A stretch of 64,000 nucleotides of DNA from Pseudomonadota bacterium (GCA_023416965.1 JAEZGJ010000065.1:6830-70829), one strand, 5' to 3'; positions 1 through 8,956 are shown, counted from the first letter of the stretch. The notes: generated from the letters alone by a model not told the origin. Made by a program: numbers and translations.

Positions 1-2
1 AT

Positions 3-896
3 CCGGAGCGGCCAATCAGGGTGATCGTGCCTTTCGCCGCCGGCAGCGCCTCGGACATTGTCGGGCGCATCGTGCTCGAGGCCATGGCCGGTGATCTCGG
101 GCAGCGCTTCGTGGTGGAGAACCAGGCCGGCGCCAGCGGCAATCTCGGCACCGGCGCGGTGGCGCGCGCCGAGCCCGACGGCTACACCATCCTGGTCTCC
201 GCCTCGGGGCCCCTGGCGGTCAATCAGGCGCTCTTCCCGAACATCGGATACGATCCGCTCGTCGATTTCGAGCCGATCTCCCTCATCGCCACGCTGCCCA
301 ACGTCATCGTCGTCAATGCGGGACTGCCGCTGAATTCCGTGGCCGACCTGATCGCCGCCGCGAAGAAGGATCCCGGCAAGCTCAACTACGGGAGCATCGG
401 CAACGGCAGTTCCCAGCATCTGGCCGCCGCCTATTTCGAGCAGGTGACGGGAACGCGCATGACCCATGTCCCCTACCGGGTCACCGGCCAGCTCGTCAGC
501 GATCTCGTCGGAGGGCAGCTCCAGGAGTCTTTCCAATTGCTCCCCAATGTCCTCGGCCAGATCCAGGGCCGGCAGGTGCGGCCCCTGGCCATCACCGCCA
601 ATCGCCGTTCCGAGGTGCTTCCCGACGTGCCGACGGTTGCCGAGGTGGGACTGCAGGGCTACGAGGCCTATGGCTGGTTCGCCATGCTCGCGCCGAGGAA
701 CACACCGGCGCCCGTCGTGGCCCGCCTCCACTCCGCCTACACGAAGGCCATGGCGGACCCGGCGATCCGCCGCCGCGTCATCGAGGTCGGCGCCGAGCCT
801 GCAATCTCCACCCCGGCCGAGCTTCGCGCCTTCATGCAGGCGGAAGCCCGCAAATGGGGCGACATCATCCGCACGAACGGCATCAAGCCGAACTGA
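3..896 (+). CDS. Bug/TctC-family tripartite tricarboxylate transporter substrate-binding protein (5' truncated)
   Basis: The reading frame is open from the first bases, and the residues PERPIRVIVPFAAGSASDIV give the classic beginning of a mature Bug protein. The signal peptide and about 25-30 residues therefore lie before the window. The 297 residues seen cover nearly the whole fold, against about 320 for the family. The conserved blocks VVENQAGASGN, PDGYTILV, YGSIGNGSSQHL and THVPYRVTGQ are present. Family members are periplasmic binding proteins for carboxylates or small organic acids that feed a TctAB membrane carrier. No tctA or tctB lies downstream, so this looks like one of the many orphan Bug proteins or the tail of an upstream operon. 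The substrate cannot be told from sequence. Confidence 0.93.
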   Translation, partial: PERPIRVIVPFAAGSASDIVGRIVLEAMAGDLGQRFVVENQAGASGNLGTGAVARAEPDGYTILVSASGPLAVNQALFPNIGYDPLVDFEPISLIATLPNVIVVNAGLPLNSVADLIAAAKKDPGKLNYGSIGNGSSQHLAAAYFEQVTGTRMTHVPYRVTGQLVSDLVGGQLQESFQLLPNVLGQIQGRQVRPLAITANRRSEVLPDVPTVAEVGLQGYEAYGWFAMLAPRNTPAPVVARLHSAYTKAMADPAIRRRVIEVGAEPAISTPAELRAFMQAEARKWGDIIRTNGIKPN

Positions 897-1030
897 GCGC
901 CGGGCCCGGCGGCCGCCGCGTCAGGTCCGGACCGGCGCCCTCTGGCGCCGGGGCGCGCATCTCCCCGGCGTCGCCGGCGCTTGCCAAAAGCGACGTTTGT
1001 GCCCACAAGAGCCCCGTTCAGCAGGGCTCC

Positions 1031-2524
1031 ATGGGCATTTTAAGAAGTTCTTTCGTCAAAACCACCGCTCTCATGCTGGCCGCCGGTATCGCGGTCCTGA
1101 TCCTGATCGTCGCGGCATCACTCTGGCTCACCGCCCGCTCGCAGCAGCATTTCGGCGAGGTCGTCGCCTCGCGCGCCATTCGCAGCGCCACCGCCGACCT
1201 GCTCTCGCTGATGCAGGATGCGGAGACCGGCCAGCGCGGCTTTCTCATTACCCGCGATCCCGTTTTCCTCCGCCCCTATCACTCGGCCGTCGCCAATTTC
1301 GAGCAGAGGATCGGCGCCTTCCGCCAGTCCATCGCGGCAGAGGCCGAGCTCGCCGGCCTCGCCACCCGGCTGGACGAGAGGCTGCGCCGCAAGATGGAGG
1401 AGTTGCGCAACCGCGTCGCGCTCGGCGAGGCGGGCCGGTTCGCAGAGGCCGTCGCCGAGGTCGGCACCGGATCGGGCATGCGGCTGATGGACGAGATCAG
1501 GGCCGATCTCGGCGAGGTCCTGCAGCGGGGCGAACGGTCGCTCAGCCGCGCCATCGCAGCGCAGGACGCCACCACCGACCAGTTGCAGTTCGTCTCCATC
1601 GCCGGCGCGATCATCATCCTCGGCCTCGCCGCGGCGGCCGCCTGGCTGATCGCCAGCTATACACGCGAACTGGCCTATTCCCGCGCGGAGCTGGAGGTGC
1701 TGAACACCGGGCTGGAACAGCGGGTCAACGAACGCACCGAGGCGCTCACCAAGGCGAACGAGGAGATCCAGCGCTTCGCCTATATCGTCACCCACGACCT
1801 CCGCGCGCCGCTGGTCAACATCATGGGGTTCACCAGCGAGCTGGAAGCCTCGATCAAGCCTGTCGCCACCCTGCTGGAGAACAAGGAAGCGAACCCCCAC
1901 GATCGTGACGAGGCGCGCCAGGCCATCGAGACGGACCTGCCGGAGGCCATCGGCTTCATTCGCTCGTCCACCCAGAAGATGGACAATCTCATCAACGCCA
2001 TCCTGAAGATCTCCCGGGTGGGCACGCGCACCCTGAAACCCGAGACGATCGACCTGAAGGCTCTGGCGGAAGCCGGCGCCGCCGCCGTCCACCACCAGGC
2101 CTCCGGCGACGGCGAGGACGAGGGCATCCGCATCAAGGTGCCGCCGATCCAGATCGTCAGCGACCGGCTGTCGGTCGACCAGATCCTCGGCAACCTCCTC
2201 GACAACGCCATCAAGTACCGCGCCGCCGACCGGCCGATCCGCATCGAGATCCGCGGCCGGCGCGACCGCAACTGGGCCTATCTCGAGGTCGAGGACAACG
2301 GCCGCGGCATCGCCGCCTCCGATACCGAGCGGGTTTTCGAACTGTTCCGCCGTTCCGGCGCCCAGACGGTTGCGGGAGAAGGCATCGGCCTCGCCCATGT
2401 CCGCACCCTCGCCCGCAATCTCGGCGGCGACATCAGCCTGTCGTCGACCCTCGGCAGCGGCAGCACCTTCACTGTCAGGCTGCCCATCGATTTCAACGAG
2501 TTCAAGAGGAGAGCCGCGCTATGA
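1031..2524 (+). CDS. CHASE3-domain sensor histidine kinase
   Basis: This is a membrane-bound histidine kinase of 497 residues. A first membrane helix (about 11-33) is followed by a periplasmic CHASE3 domain with the marker DAETGQRGFLITRDP (about 63-77), a second helix (about 189-208), a coiled linker, a HisKA domain with phospho-acceptor His255 in VTHDLRAPL, and a HATPase domain with N box (NLLDNAIKY), G1 (DNGRGI) and G2 (GEGIGL). The ATG at 1031 is chosen because AGGG lies just upstream and the first helix follows at once; an upstream in-frame start at 854 would add an unlikely leader. The stop overlaps the ATG of the receiver gene (ATGA), so the two are translationally coupled. The sensed signal is unknown. 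Confidence 0.92.
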   Translation: MGILRSSFVKTTALMLAAGIAVLILIVAASLWLTARSQQHFGEVVASRAIRSATADLLSLMQDAETGQRGFLITRDPVFLRPYHSAVANFEQRIGAFRQSIAAEAELAGLATRLDERLRRKMEELRNRVALGEAGRFAEAVAEVGTGSGMRLMDEIRADLGEVLQRGERSLSRAIAAQDATTDQLQFVSIAGAIIILGLAAAAAWLIASYTRELAYSRAELEVLNTGLEQRVNERTEALTKANEEIQRFAYIVTHDLRAPLVNIMGFTSELEASIKPVATLLENKEANPHDRDEARQAIETDLPEAIGFIRSSTQKMDNLINAILKISRVGTRTLKPETIDLKALAEAGAAAVHHQASGDGEDEGIRIKVPPIQIVSDRLSVDQILGNLLDNAIKYRAADRPIRIEIRGRRDRNWAYLEVEDNGRGIAASDTERVFELFRRSGAQTVAGEGIGLAHVRTLARNLGGDISLSSTLGSGSTFTVRLPIDFNEFKRRAAL

Positions 2525-2967
2525 CCCGGAGCGGGAACCCCGTCACCATCATCATGATCGAGGATGATGAGGGCCATGCGCGCCTCATCGAGAAGAACAT
2601 CCGCCGCGCCGGTGTCTCCAACGAGATCATTCCGTTCACCAACGGCACGGCGGCGCTCTCCCACCTGCTCGGCCCCGACGGGTCCGGCGAGGTGAGCATC
2701 GGCCGACAACTCCTCATCCTGCTCGATCTCAACCTGCCCGACATGGGCGGCGTCGACATCCTGGAGAAGGTGAAGTCGAACCCGCACACGAAGCGGGCGC
2801 CCGTCGTTGTCCTGACGACGACGGATGACCAGCGCGAGATCCAGCGCTGCTACGACCTCGGCGCCAACGTCTACATCACCAAGCCGGTGGACTATGACGG
2901 CTTCGCCCAGGCGATCCGCCAGCTTGGCCTGTTCTTTGCGGTGATGCAGGTGCCGGAAGCCGACTGA
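2521..2967 (+). CDS. Single-domain response regulator (CheY/Rcp1-like receiver)
   Basis: A stand-alone receiver domain of 148 residues with no output domain. Acidic residues E14-D16, phospho-acceptor Asp69 in LLDLNLPDMGG, the Thr run near 99-101 and Lys121 in YITKPV are all in place. The long loop before the phospho-Asp (GPDGSGEVSIGRQ) is typical of the Rcp1 type that partners CHASE3- or phytochrome-type kinases. Its start overlaps the stop of the kinase upstream, and the next gene is another receiver-kinase. The likely role is a phosphate shuttle from the CHASE3 kinase to the downstream receiver-HisKA_2 protein or to an unlinked phosphotransferase. Confidence 0.93.
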   Translation: MTRSGNPVTIIMIEDDEGHARLIEKNIRRAGVSNEIIPFTNGTAALSHLLGPDGSGEVSIGRQLLILLDLNLPDMGGVDILEKVKSNPHTKRAPVVVLTTTDDQREIQRCYDLGANVYITKPVDYDGFAQAIRQLGLFFAVMQVPEAD

Positions 2968-2983
2968 GCCATCAAACCTGACC

Positions 2984-4033
2984 ATGCCCGAAGCCCAGAA
3001 GCGAATTCTCTATGTCGACGACGACGCCGCCCTTGGTCGGCTCGTCCAGCGACGGCTCGCGCGCCACGGCTTCGTCGTGGTCCATGCCGCCGATGCCGCC
3101 GCCGGCCTGGATGTCCTCGCCGGGGACGCCTTCGACGTGGTCATCCTCGACCACGACCTCGGCACCTCCACGGGCCTCGACCTCCTGCCGCGCCTCAAGG
3201 ACCATGCGCCTTCCCTGCCCGTCATCTACGTCACCGCCTCCACCGAACTGGCCATCGCCGTCGAGGCTCTGAAGGCCGGCGCCTTCGACTACGTCGTCAA
3301 GACGGTCGGCGACGACTTCGACACCCTGCTGCTCTCCGCCATCACCCAGGCGGTGGAAAAGGGCATCCTCCTGCGGCTGAAGGAAAAGGCCGAGCGCGAG
3401 GTGGCCGAGGCGCGCGACCATGCCCTCGTGCTGCTGGCCGAGGTCAATCATCGCGTCAGCAACAGCCTCGCGCTCGTATCCTCGCTGATCCGCATGCAGG
3501 CAGCAGCGTCGAAGGATCCGGAGACCAAGGCAGCCCTCGTCACCACCCAGGCCCGCATCGCGGCCGTCGGCGACCTGCACCGCAACCTCTACACCTCCGA
3601 TGACGTGCGCTCGGTTGATCTCGGCGCCTACCTCGCCTCCGTCCTCGACGCGGTGCGGCTGTCGGTCGCCGACACCGGCTCGGCGGCGACGGTCAGCTTC
3701 CAGCCCGCCAGCGTGCTGTGCCGCACCGACAAGGCGGTCCCTGTGGGCATGATAGTCACAGAACTCGTCACCAACGCACTGAAATACGCCTATCCCGACA
3801 GGGCCGGTGAGGTCCGGGTGGCGCTCGCTGCAGATCCAGAGGGCATCGAGCTCACCGTCGCCGACGACGGCGTCGGCTGGCGCGGCGCCGGGCCGGCGCG
3901 GGGCTCGGGCCTCGGCAGCCGCATCATCGCCTCGATGGCCAAGAGCCTCGACAGTCAGGTCGATTATCTCGACGTTCCCACTGGCACCTGCGCCCGCCTG
4001 AAGGTGCCCGCCGCCGTTCTGGAGCGGCGCTGA
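2984..4033 (+). CDS. Response regulator fused to a HisKA_2/HWE-type histidine kinase
   Basis: This 349-residue soluble protein has an N-terminal receiver with phospho-acceptor Asp56 (VILDHDLG) and Lys106 (YVVKTV, where the usual KP is KT). A coiled segment follows, then a HisKA_2-type dimerisation block with His156 in AEVNHRVSNSLA, and an ATPase domain (TELVTNALKYAYP, VADDGVGW, GSGLGSRII). HisKA_2 and HWE kinases are abundant in Alphaproteobacteria and often feed the PhyR general stress response, but no phyR, nepR or ecfG is seen here. The gene follows the single receiver by 16 bases, which suggests a three-protein relay. Its stop codon lies in an inverted repeat shared with the convergent deacetylase gene. 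Confidence 0.9.
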   Translation: MPEAQKRILYVDDDAALGRLVQRRLARHGFVVVHAADAAAGLDVLAGDAFDVVILDHDLGTSTGLDLLPRLKDHAPSLPVIYVTASTELAIAVEALKAGAFDYVVKTVGDDFDTLLLSAITQAVEKGILLRLKEKAEREVAEARDHALVLLAEVNHRVSNSLALVSSLIRMQAAASKDPETKAALVTTQARIAAVGDLHRNLYTSDDVRSVDLGAYLASVLDAVRLSVADTGSAATVSFQPASVLCRTDKAVPVGMIVTELVTNALKYAYPDRAGEVRVALAADPEGIELTVADDGVGWRGAGPARGSGLGSRIIASMAKSLDSQVDYLDVPTGTCARLKVPAAVLERR

Positions 4034-4055
4034 ACGGGGCGCCCCGGTTCAGCGC
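4027..4055. terminator. Inverted repeat between convergent genes, possible bidirectional terminator
   Basis: The arms GCGCTGAACGGGGC (4027-4040) and GCCCCGGTTCAGCGC (4041-4055) pair over 14 base pairs with one bulged base and almost no loop. The stop of the receiver-kinase (4031-4033) and the stop of the convergent deacetylase (4049-4051) both lie inside the arms. There is no T-run on either side, so a simple intrinsic terminator is not proven. Position and symmetry suggest a two-way transcription end or RNA-protecting hairpin. Confidence 0.5.
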
Positions 4056-4993
4056 TCCACCCGCAGATGAGGCCGCCACGGGTCAAGCCCGAGACCCGCC
4101 CGCCAGTGATGGGCGATGGCGTCGCGCCGCGCGAACCAGACGCCGGGAGTCGCCGCCATGTGGTCGAGCAGGCGTTCCAGCCCGCCGATGCGCGCCGGAC
4201 GGCCGATGATCCTCAGGTGCAGGCCGACGGAGAGCATGCGCGGCTCGCTGCCGCCCTCCGCCAGCAGCCGGTCGAAGGCGCCGATGCAGTAGCGCGCGAA
4301 GTCGTCGGCCTGGACGAAACCGCCGCCCGGCTGGAAGCGCATGTCGTTGGTGTCGAAGGCATAGGGCAGGATGACGAGATCCCGCCCCCCGTCCTCATGC
4401 ATGAAGGGTAGATCGTCGTTGTAAGCGTTGGAATCGTAGAGAAACCCACCGTGCTCGAGGAGCAGGCGCCGGGTGTTCACCGAGGTCGCGGAGCGGGTGT
4501 GCCAGCCGACCGGCGGCGCGCCGGAGGCGGCCGCAATCGCCTCCACCGTCCGCGCGATCGCCTCACGCTCGGCGCCCTCCGCCATGTGGACATGCTTCTC
4601 CCAGCGCCAGCCGTGGCAGGAGATCTCGTGGCCGTCGGCCACCGCCTCCTCGGCGAGCCACGGCGACAGGGCGATGGCGCGACCGCAGGCGTTCAGCGTC
4701 GCCGCGATGCCGCGATCCGCGAGCGCCTTGCGGATGCGGGGCCAGCCGCGGCGGGTGCCGTATTCGTAGTGGCTCTCCATGCAGAGGTCGCGGGAGCCCT
4801 CGATGCGCTCCACCGCCTCGTAGATGAACTCGTTGGCCTCGTCCCCGGCGCCGAGGGAGAGCTCGGCCCCCTCCTCCACGTTGACGACGATGGAGACCGC
4901 CAGACGCGCGTCGTTCGGCCAGCGGATGGCGGGTGGAGAGGCGCCATAGCCGCGGAAGTCGCGGTCGGTGGCCGGCACGGGGAACGACGGCAT
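4049..4993 (-). CDS. Polysaccharide deacetylase-family protein, PuuE (allantoinase-like) type
   Basis: A 314-residue NodB-fold protein of the PuuE subgroup. It shows the marker NVEEGAELSLG near residue 40, where classical deacetylases carry a metal-binding Asp pair, and the block GHEISCHGWRW in the middle. PuuE proteins hydrolyse allantoin in a metal-independent way; other members act on related cyclic amides. The ATG at 4993 overlaps the stop of the permease gene, so it is the last gene of an ABC-transport operon that begins with an amidase. That context supports use of an imported amide- or ureide-like compound. The exact substrate is not known, and allantoin is only one option. Confidence 0.82.
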   Translation of the reverse strand: MPSFPVPATDRDFRGYGASPPAIRWPNDARLAVSIVVNVEEGAELSLGAGDEANEFIYEAVERIEGSRDLCMESHYEYGTRRGWPRIRKALADRGIAATLNACGRAIALSPWLAEEAVADGHEISCHGWRWEKHVHMAEGAEREAIARTVEAIAAASGAPPVGWHTRSATSVNTRRLLLEHGGFLYDSNAYNDDLPFMHEDGGRDLVILPYAFDTNDMRFQPGGGFVQADDFARYCIGAFDRLLAEGGSEPRMLSVGLHLRIIGRPARIGGLERLLDHMAATPGVWFARRDAIAHHWRAGLGLDPWRPHLRVER

Positions 4994-5793
4994 CAGAAAT
5001 CCGCGAGGCGCCTCAGACCGACGAGCCTGTCGCCGATGATGAGCGCGATCACCGCCAGCAGGATGAGGCCCGTCGAGATCGCGGCGATGACCGGGTCCGG
5101 GCGCTCCTCGACGAACTGTAGCATCTGGATCGGCAGCGTCTTGGTCCAGGCGTCGGTGAAGAAGATGGAGATCGGGTAATTGTCCATCGAGGCGAGGAAG
5201 GCGAACATGGCCGAGGTCAGGAAGGCAGGCGCCAGCGCCGGCACCATGACCTTGCGCAGGGCCTTGCCATAGGAGCAGCCCAGCGTCCGCGCCGCGTCGA
5301 TCAGCGTGAAGTCGAAGAGGCTGAGGGCGGCCAGCACCGTGCGCACCACATAAGGCATGGTGATCACCACATGGGCGACGAGCAGGCTCGGCCAGGCCTC
5401 GCGCAGCCCCACCGTCTTGAAGCCCTGCAGCATGGCGATACCGACCACGAGCCCGGGCAGCATCAGCGGCGAGACGAGGAAGGTGGCGATGGCGTCGCGG
5501 CCGGAAAAGCGCCCGCGCACCAGGGCGATGGCGCAGAGCGTGCCCAGCACCAGCGAGACCAGCGTCGACAGCGTGGCGATCTGCAGCGAGGTGGCGAGCG
5601 AGGGCCACAGGCCCCGCGTGCCGGGGAGCTGGTTGTACCAGCGCATGGACCAGCCCGGCGGCGGCAGTGTGAAGACCGCCGAGGACCCGAAGGACACCGC
5701 CACCGTCACCACCAGCGGCGTCAGCAGGAAGACGATGGCGAAGAGCGCCATGGCCCAGACCAGCGCGGAGGCGACGCGTTCGATCGCCGTCAT
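4993..5793 (-). CDS. ABC transporter permease, PotC-like
   Basis: A 266-residue inner-membrane permease with about six helices and the binding-protein-dependent transport motif around DAARTLGCSYGKALRKVMVP, which couples to the ATPase. The start at 5793 (MTAIERV) is preferred because it overlaps the TGA of the upstream permease in an ATGA; an earlier in-frame start at 5823 would lie inside that gene. It pairs with the PotB-like permease, the ATPase at 6623-7708 and the binding protein at 7755-8807. The family imports polyamines, ferric iron, thiamine, phosphonates and similar small solutes, so the substrate is left open. Confidence 0.9.
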   Translation of the reverse strand: MTAIERVASALVWAMALFAIVFLLTPLVVTVAVSFGSSAVFTLPPPGWSMRWYNQLPGTRGLWPSLATSLQIATLSTLVSLVLGTLCAIALVRGRFSGRDAIATFLVSPLMLPGLVVGIAMLQGFKTVGLREAWPSLLVAHVVITMPYVVRTVLAALSLFDFTLIDAARTLGCSYGKALRKVMVPALAPAFLTSAMFAFLASMDNYPISIFFTDAWTKTLPIQMLQFVEERPDPVIAAISTGLILLAVIALIIGDRLVGLRRLADF

Positions 5794-6626
5794 TGCGTGC
5801 CTCCAAGGCGCTTGGCCAGCCACGACGAGGCAACGACGATGGAGACCGCCAGCACCAGCAGCACCACGGCCGTGGTCGATCCCAGAGCCTCGTTGCGCAT
5901 GAGCAGGAAGGACCGGCCGGTCAGCGTCGCCAGCATCTGGAAGCGGTCGCCGATGAGGAGGCTCGGGATGACGAACATCGACACCGACATGGAGAAGACG
6001 AAGGCGATGCCGGAGACGAGGCCCGGCAGCGTCAGCGGCAGGAAGATGCGGCGGAAGCGGTAGAGCGGGCTGGCGCCGAGCGTCGCCCCCGCTTCCGACA
6101 GGCGCGGGTCGATCAGCTTCACCACCGAATAGATCGGCAGGATCATGAAGGGCAGGAAGACGTTGGCCGCGCCCATGACGAGCCCGGTCTCGGTAAAGAG
6201 CAGCCTCTGCGGTTCGCTCCAGATGCCGGTGCCGACGAGCAGCTGGGAGACGACACCGTCGCGCCGGAGCACGATCTGCCAGGCGAAGGCCTTCACCACC
6301 ACGCCGATGGAGAGCGGCAGGATGATCGCCACCAGGAGCGCCACCTGCATCAGCCCCTTCGCCCGCGCCATGGCGATGGCGACGGGAAAGCCGATGAGGA
6401 GGCAGACCAGCGTCGTCATCAGGGCGATGCGCAGCGTGTTCCAGATCACCCGCCAGGAATAGGGATCGGCGAAGAACTGCACGAAGAGCTGGAGGGTGAA
6501 GCCCTCCGGGCCGGTGACGCTGCGCGCCAGCAGGAAGACCAGCGGCAGGGCATAGACGAGGCCGAGATAGGCGACGGCCGGCAAGGCGAGCCAGCCGATC
6601 GGATCCTTATGCGCAGCCGTGCTCAT
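5790..6626 (-). CDS. ABC transporter permease, PotB-like
   Basis: A 278-residue inner-membrane permease that begins MSTAAHKDPIGWLALPAVAYL, with six predicted helices. The coupling motif EAGATLGASPLYRFRRIFLP lies in the second half. It is the first of two permeases, overlaps the ATPase gene by an ATGA at its start and the second permease by an ATGA at its end, and so is made as part of one polycistronic message. It forms a heterodimeric pore with the product of 4993-5793. Similarity is to the spermidine/putrescine and iron permease group as a whole; no residue seen separates these substrates. Confidence 0.9.
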   Translation of the reverse strand: MSTAAHKDPIGWLALPAVAYLGLVYALPLVFLLARSVTGPEGFTLQLFVQFFADPYSWRVIWNTLRIALMTTLVCLLIGFPVAIAMARAKGLMQVALLVAIILPLSIGVVVKAFAWQIVLRRDGVVSQLLVGTGIWSEPQRLLFTETGLVMGAANVFLPFMILPIYSVVKLIDPRLSEAGATLGASPLYRFRRIFLPLTLPGLVSGIAFVFSMSVSMFVIPSLLIGDRFQMLATLTGRSFLLMRNEALGSTTAVVLLVLAVSIVVASSWLAKRLGGTQ

Positions 6627-7708
6627 GCCGCGCGGTCCGGCATGGGATAGAGCAGCGTGTCGGCGACGCGCCAGGACAGCGCCAGCATGGCCCCGGGGGC
6701 GGTACCAGCAGGCAAGCCTGCGACGCTCTCGATCTGGATCGGCATGTCGGCCGGCGCATCGAAATGAGCCTGGACCCGCGAGCCCTGGAAGACGACGTCG
6801 GTCAGCCGCGCCCGGATCGTGTTCTCGGCCGCGTTCTCGCCGAAGGCCATCAGTTCGGGACGGACCGCGACGAGAACGGGGCTTCCCGTCACGAAGCGAC
6901 CAGGTGCGCGGACGCGGCCGGCGGCCGTGTCCACCGCAACCTCGCCCTCCCCGGTCGTCTCCACCACCGTGCCGGGGATGCGGGTCGAGAGGCCGACGAA
7001 TCCCAGCGCGAAGGGTGTCGCCGGCTTCTTGTAGATCGTGCCGGGGTCGGCGAGTTGCTCGATCCGGCCGCGGTTCATCACCGCGATGCGGTCGGACATC
7101 ATCAGCGCCTCGTCCTGGTCGTGGGTGACGAAGATCGCGGTGGTGCCGACCTCGCGCAGAAGGCGCTTCAGCTCGATCTGCATGGTCTCGCGCAGCTTGC
7201 GGTCGAGCGCCGAGAAGGGCTCGTCCAGCAGCATCAGCTTCGGCTTGACCGCAAGCGCCCGGGCGACCGCCACGCGCTGCTGCTGACCGCCGGAGAGCGC
7301 CCGCACCGACCGGTCCGAGAGGTGGCTCATGTGGATGAGGTCGAGGAAACGCGCGACGGTCGAGCGGATCTCCTCCTTCGGCGCGCCGCGCGCTTCCAGG
7401 CCGAAGGCGACGTTCTCCGCCACCGTGAGGTGCGGAAACAGCGCGTAGCTCTGGAATACCACGCCGACGTCGCGATGATGCGGCGGCTTGGCGGAGATGT
7501 CCTCGCCGTCGAGAACGATCCAGCCGGAATCGGCGGCGAGCAGATCGGCCACGATGCGCAGCAGCGTGGTCTTGCCGCAGCCTGACGGGCCGAGCAGCGA
7601 GACGAACTCGCCCGGCGCGACGCCGAGGTCGACGCCGTCGAGCACCATGGTCCCGCCGAAGGCCTTGGCGGCGCGGCGGACATCGAGGAAGGCGGGGGTC
7701 TGGGTCAT
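6623..7708 (-). CDS. ABC transporter ATP-binding protein, PotA/FbpC-like with TOBE domain
   Basis: A 361-residue importer ATPase. Walker A is GPSGCGKT, the Q-loop lies in VVFQSYALFPHLT, the signature is LSGGQQQR, Walker B is LMLLDEPFSALD and the switch His is in VTHDQDEAL. About 110 C-terminal residues form a TOBE-type regulatory domain, typical of the spermidine, iron and maltose classes. The stop overlaps the start of the first permease. The binding-protein gene ends 46 bases upstream. It energises uptake through the two permeases. Confidence 0.93.
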   Translation of the reverse strand: MTQTPAFLDVRRAAKAFGGTMVLDGVDLGVAPGEFVSLLGPSGCGKTTLLRIVADLLAADSGWIVLDGEDISAKPPHHRDVGVVFQSYALFPHLTVAENVAFGLEARGAPKEEIRSTVARFLDLIHMSHLSDRSVRALSGGQQQRVAVARALAVKPKLMLLDEPFSALDRKLRETMQIELKRLLREVGTTAIFVTHDQDEALMMSDRIAVMNRGRIEQLADPGTIYKKPATPFALGFVGLSTRIPGTVVETTGEGEVAVDTAAGRVRAPGRFVTGSPVLVAVRPELMAFGENAAENTIRARLTDVVFQGSRVQAHFDAPADMPIQIESVAGLPAGTAPGAMLALSWRVADTLLYPMPDRAA

Positions 7709-7754
7709 GGCATGAGCGGACGGGCGGCGTCGGGCGCCGCGCCGTCCTGCCGTC

Positions 7755-8807
7755 TTACATGGACATCTCGCGGTCCCAGCGCTTCACCCAGTCGTTGCGG
7801 TTGTCCGCCACGAAGGCCCAGTCGATGGTGTGGACGGCGACGCCCGTGGGCATGCCGGGCGGCGGCGGAACGTCCACGTTGGTCGGCAGCGCGAAGGTCG
7901 GCGGCGCAATCTTGGACTGCACCTCGGCGCCGAGGAGCTCGTTCACATAGGCGAAGGCGAGATCCTGGTTCGGCCCGCCCTTCACCACGGCGATGCCCGA
8001 TGGCACCGGGAAAATGCCTTCCTTCGGCGCGGCGAGGCCGATCGGCGCGCCGTCGAGGCGGCGCTGCAGCGCGAAGGAGGAGAGCGCGCCCACGATCATG
8101 TGCGCCTCGCCCTGCTCCAGAAGGCTGAAGGCCTGGGGCATCTGGTTGTAGACGGTAAGGAGGTTCGGCTTCAGCGAGATCAGCTTCTTGAAGCCCGATT
8201 CCGTGTCGCGCGTTGCTTCCGCCATGGGCTTGCCGGTGGCCAGGTGCGAGGCCATGAACAGGTTCGGCAGACCTTCGGTGTTCTGCAGCGACGGGATGAT
8301 GATGCGGCCGTTGTATTTCGGGTCGTAGGCCTCCGCCCAGGACGCCGGCGGCGTCTTGATGACGTTGGTGTTGTAGGCAATCCCCTGCCAGGGCTGCAGG
8401 TAGTTCGCCCACTGCCCGTCCATGTGGACAGTGCCCGGCTTCAGCTTGGCGAGGTTCGACGCCTTGGCCGCGGTGATCGGCTCCAGCAGCTGCTCCTTCA
8501 CGGCGAGGATCATCACCGGATCGTCCATCTGAACGACGGAGAGATAGGGCCGGTCCTTGTTCTTCTGCATCTTTTCGAGGTTCACCAGCGAGCGGGTGCC
8601 CTCGAAGGTCAGCTTGGCGTTGTATTTCCGCTCGAACAGCGGCGCCACATGCGCCTCGACCCATGGCTTGTGGCTGGCAGCGCCGCCGACCACGATCTCG
8701 CGCGTCTGCGCCCTCAGCACCGAAGGCGCTGCGACCATCGCGCCGCTGATCCCGAGGCTTGCCAGCAGGCTGCGCCGATCGATCCCGTGACGGTTGAAGA
8801 CTGCCAT
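7755..8807 (-). CDS. Extracellular solute-binding protein of PotABCD-like transporter, Tat-type signal
   Basis: A 350-residue periplasmic binding protein. The N-terminus has a twin-arginine leader (GIDRRSLLASLG followed by a hydrophobic stretch and a cleavage-like site at VLRAQ near residue 34). The mature part fits the type II (PotD/iron-binding-like) fold with blocks such as PWQGIAYNTNVIKTPPASW and NGRIIIPSLQNTEG. The ATG at 8807 is preceded by GAGAGGAG, a good ribosome site; the frame stays open far upstream only because of high GC. It is the receptor for the ATPase and permeases encoded downstream. A Tat leader suggests folding with a cofactor or metal before export, but this is not required. 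Confidence 0.9.
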   Translation of the reverse strand: MAVFNRHGIDRRSLLASLGISGAMVAAPSVLRAQTREIVVGGAASHKPWVEAHVAPLFERKYNAKLTFEGTRSLVNLEKMQKNKDRPYLSVVQMDDPVMILAVKEQLLEPITAAKASNLAKLKPGTVHMDGQWANYLQPWQGIAYNTNVIKTPPASWAEAYDPKYNGRIIIPSLQNTEGLPNLFMASHLATGKPMAEATRDTESGFKKLISLKPNLLTVYNQMPQAFSLLEQGEAHMIVGALSSFALQRRLDGAPIGLAAPKEGIFPVPSGIAVVKGGPNQDLAFAYVNELLGAEVQSKIAPPTFALPTNVDVPPPPGMPTGVAVHTIDWAFVADNRNDWVKRWDREMSM

Positions 8808-8956
8808 GTCGAAACTCCTCTCGCCGCGGATCCGCGACCCCTGCCCGGGCAGCAAGAGCCATGCCGGAACGGAATGGACCGGACTCGCCGCCGCGCGGTC
8901 CCCGATCCGCCTCTTTTTTGGGCAGGCGACTGGCGTCGAACCGGGCGGTTGAGTGC

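Noticed and set aside
4049..5833. A 594-codon frame that would fuse a permease region to the deacetylase
   Set aside because: The N-terminal half is a shadow of the PotC-like permease. The deacetylase has its own ATG at 4993 in an ATGA overlap.
8808..8956. Terminator or small gene in the space between amidase and binding protein
   Set aside because: A CTTTTTT run is present on the plus strand but there is no matching stem on the coding strand and no supported reading frame.
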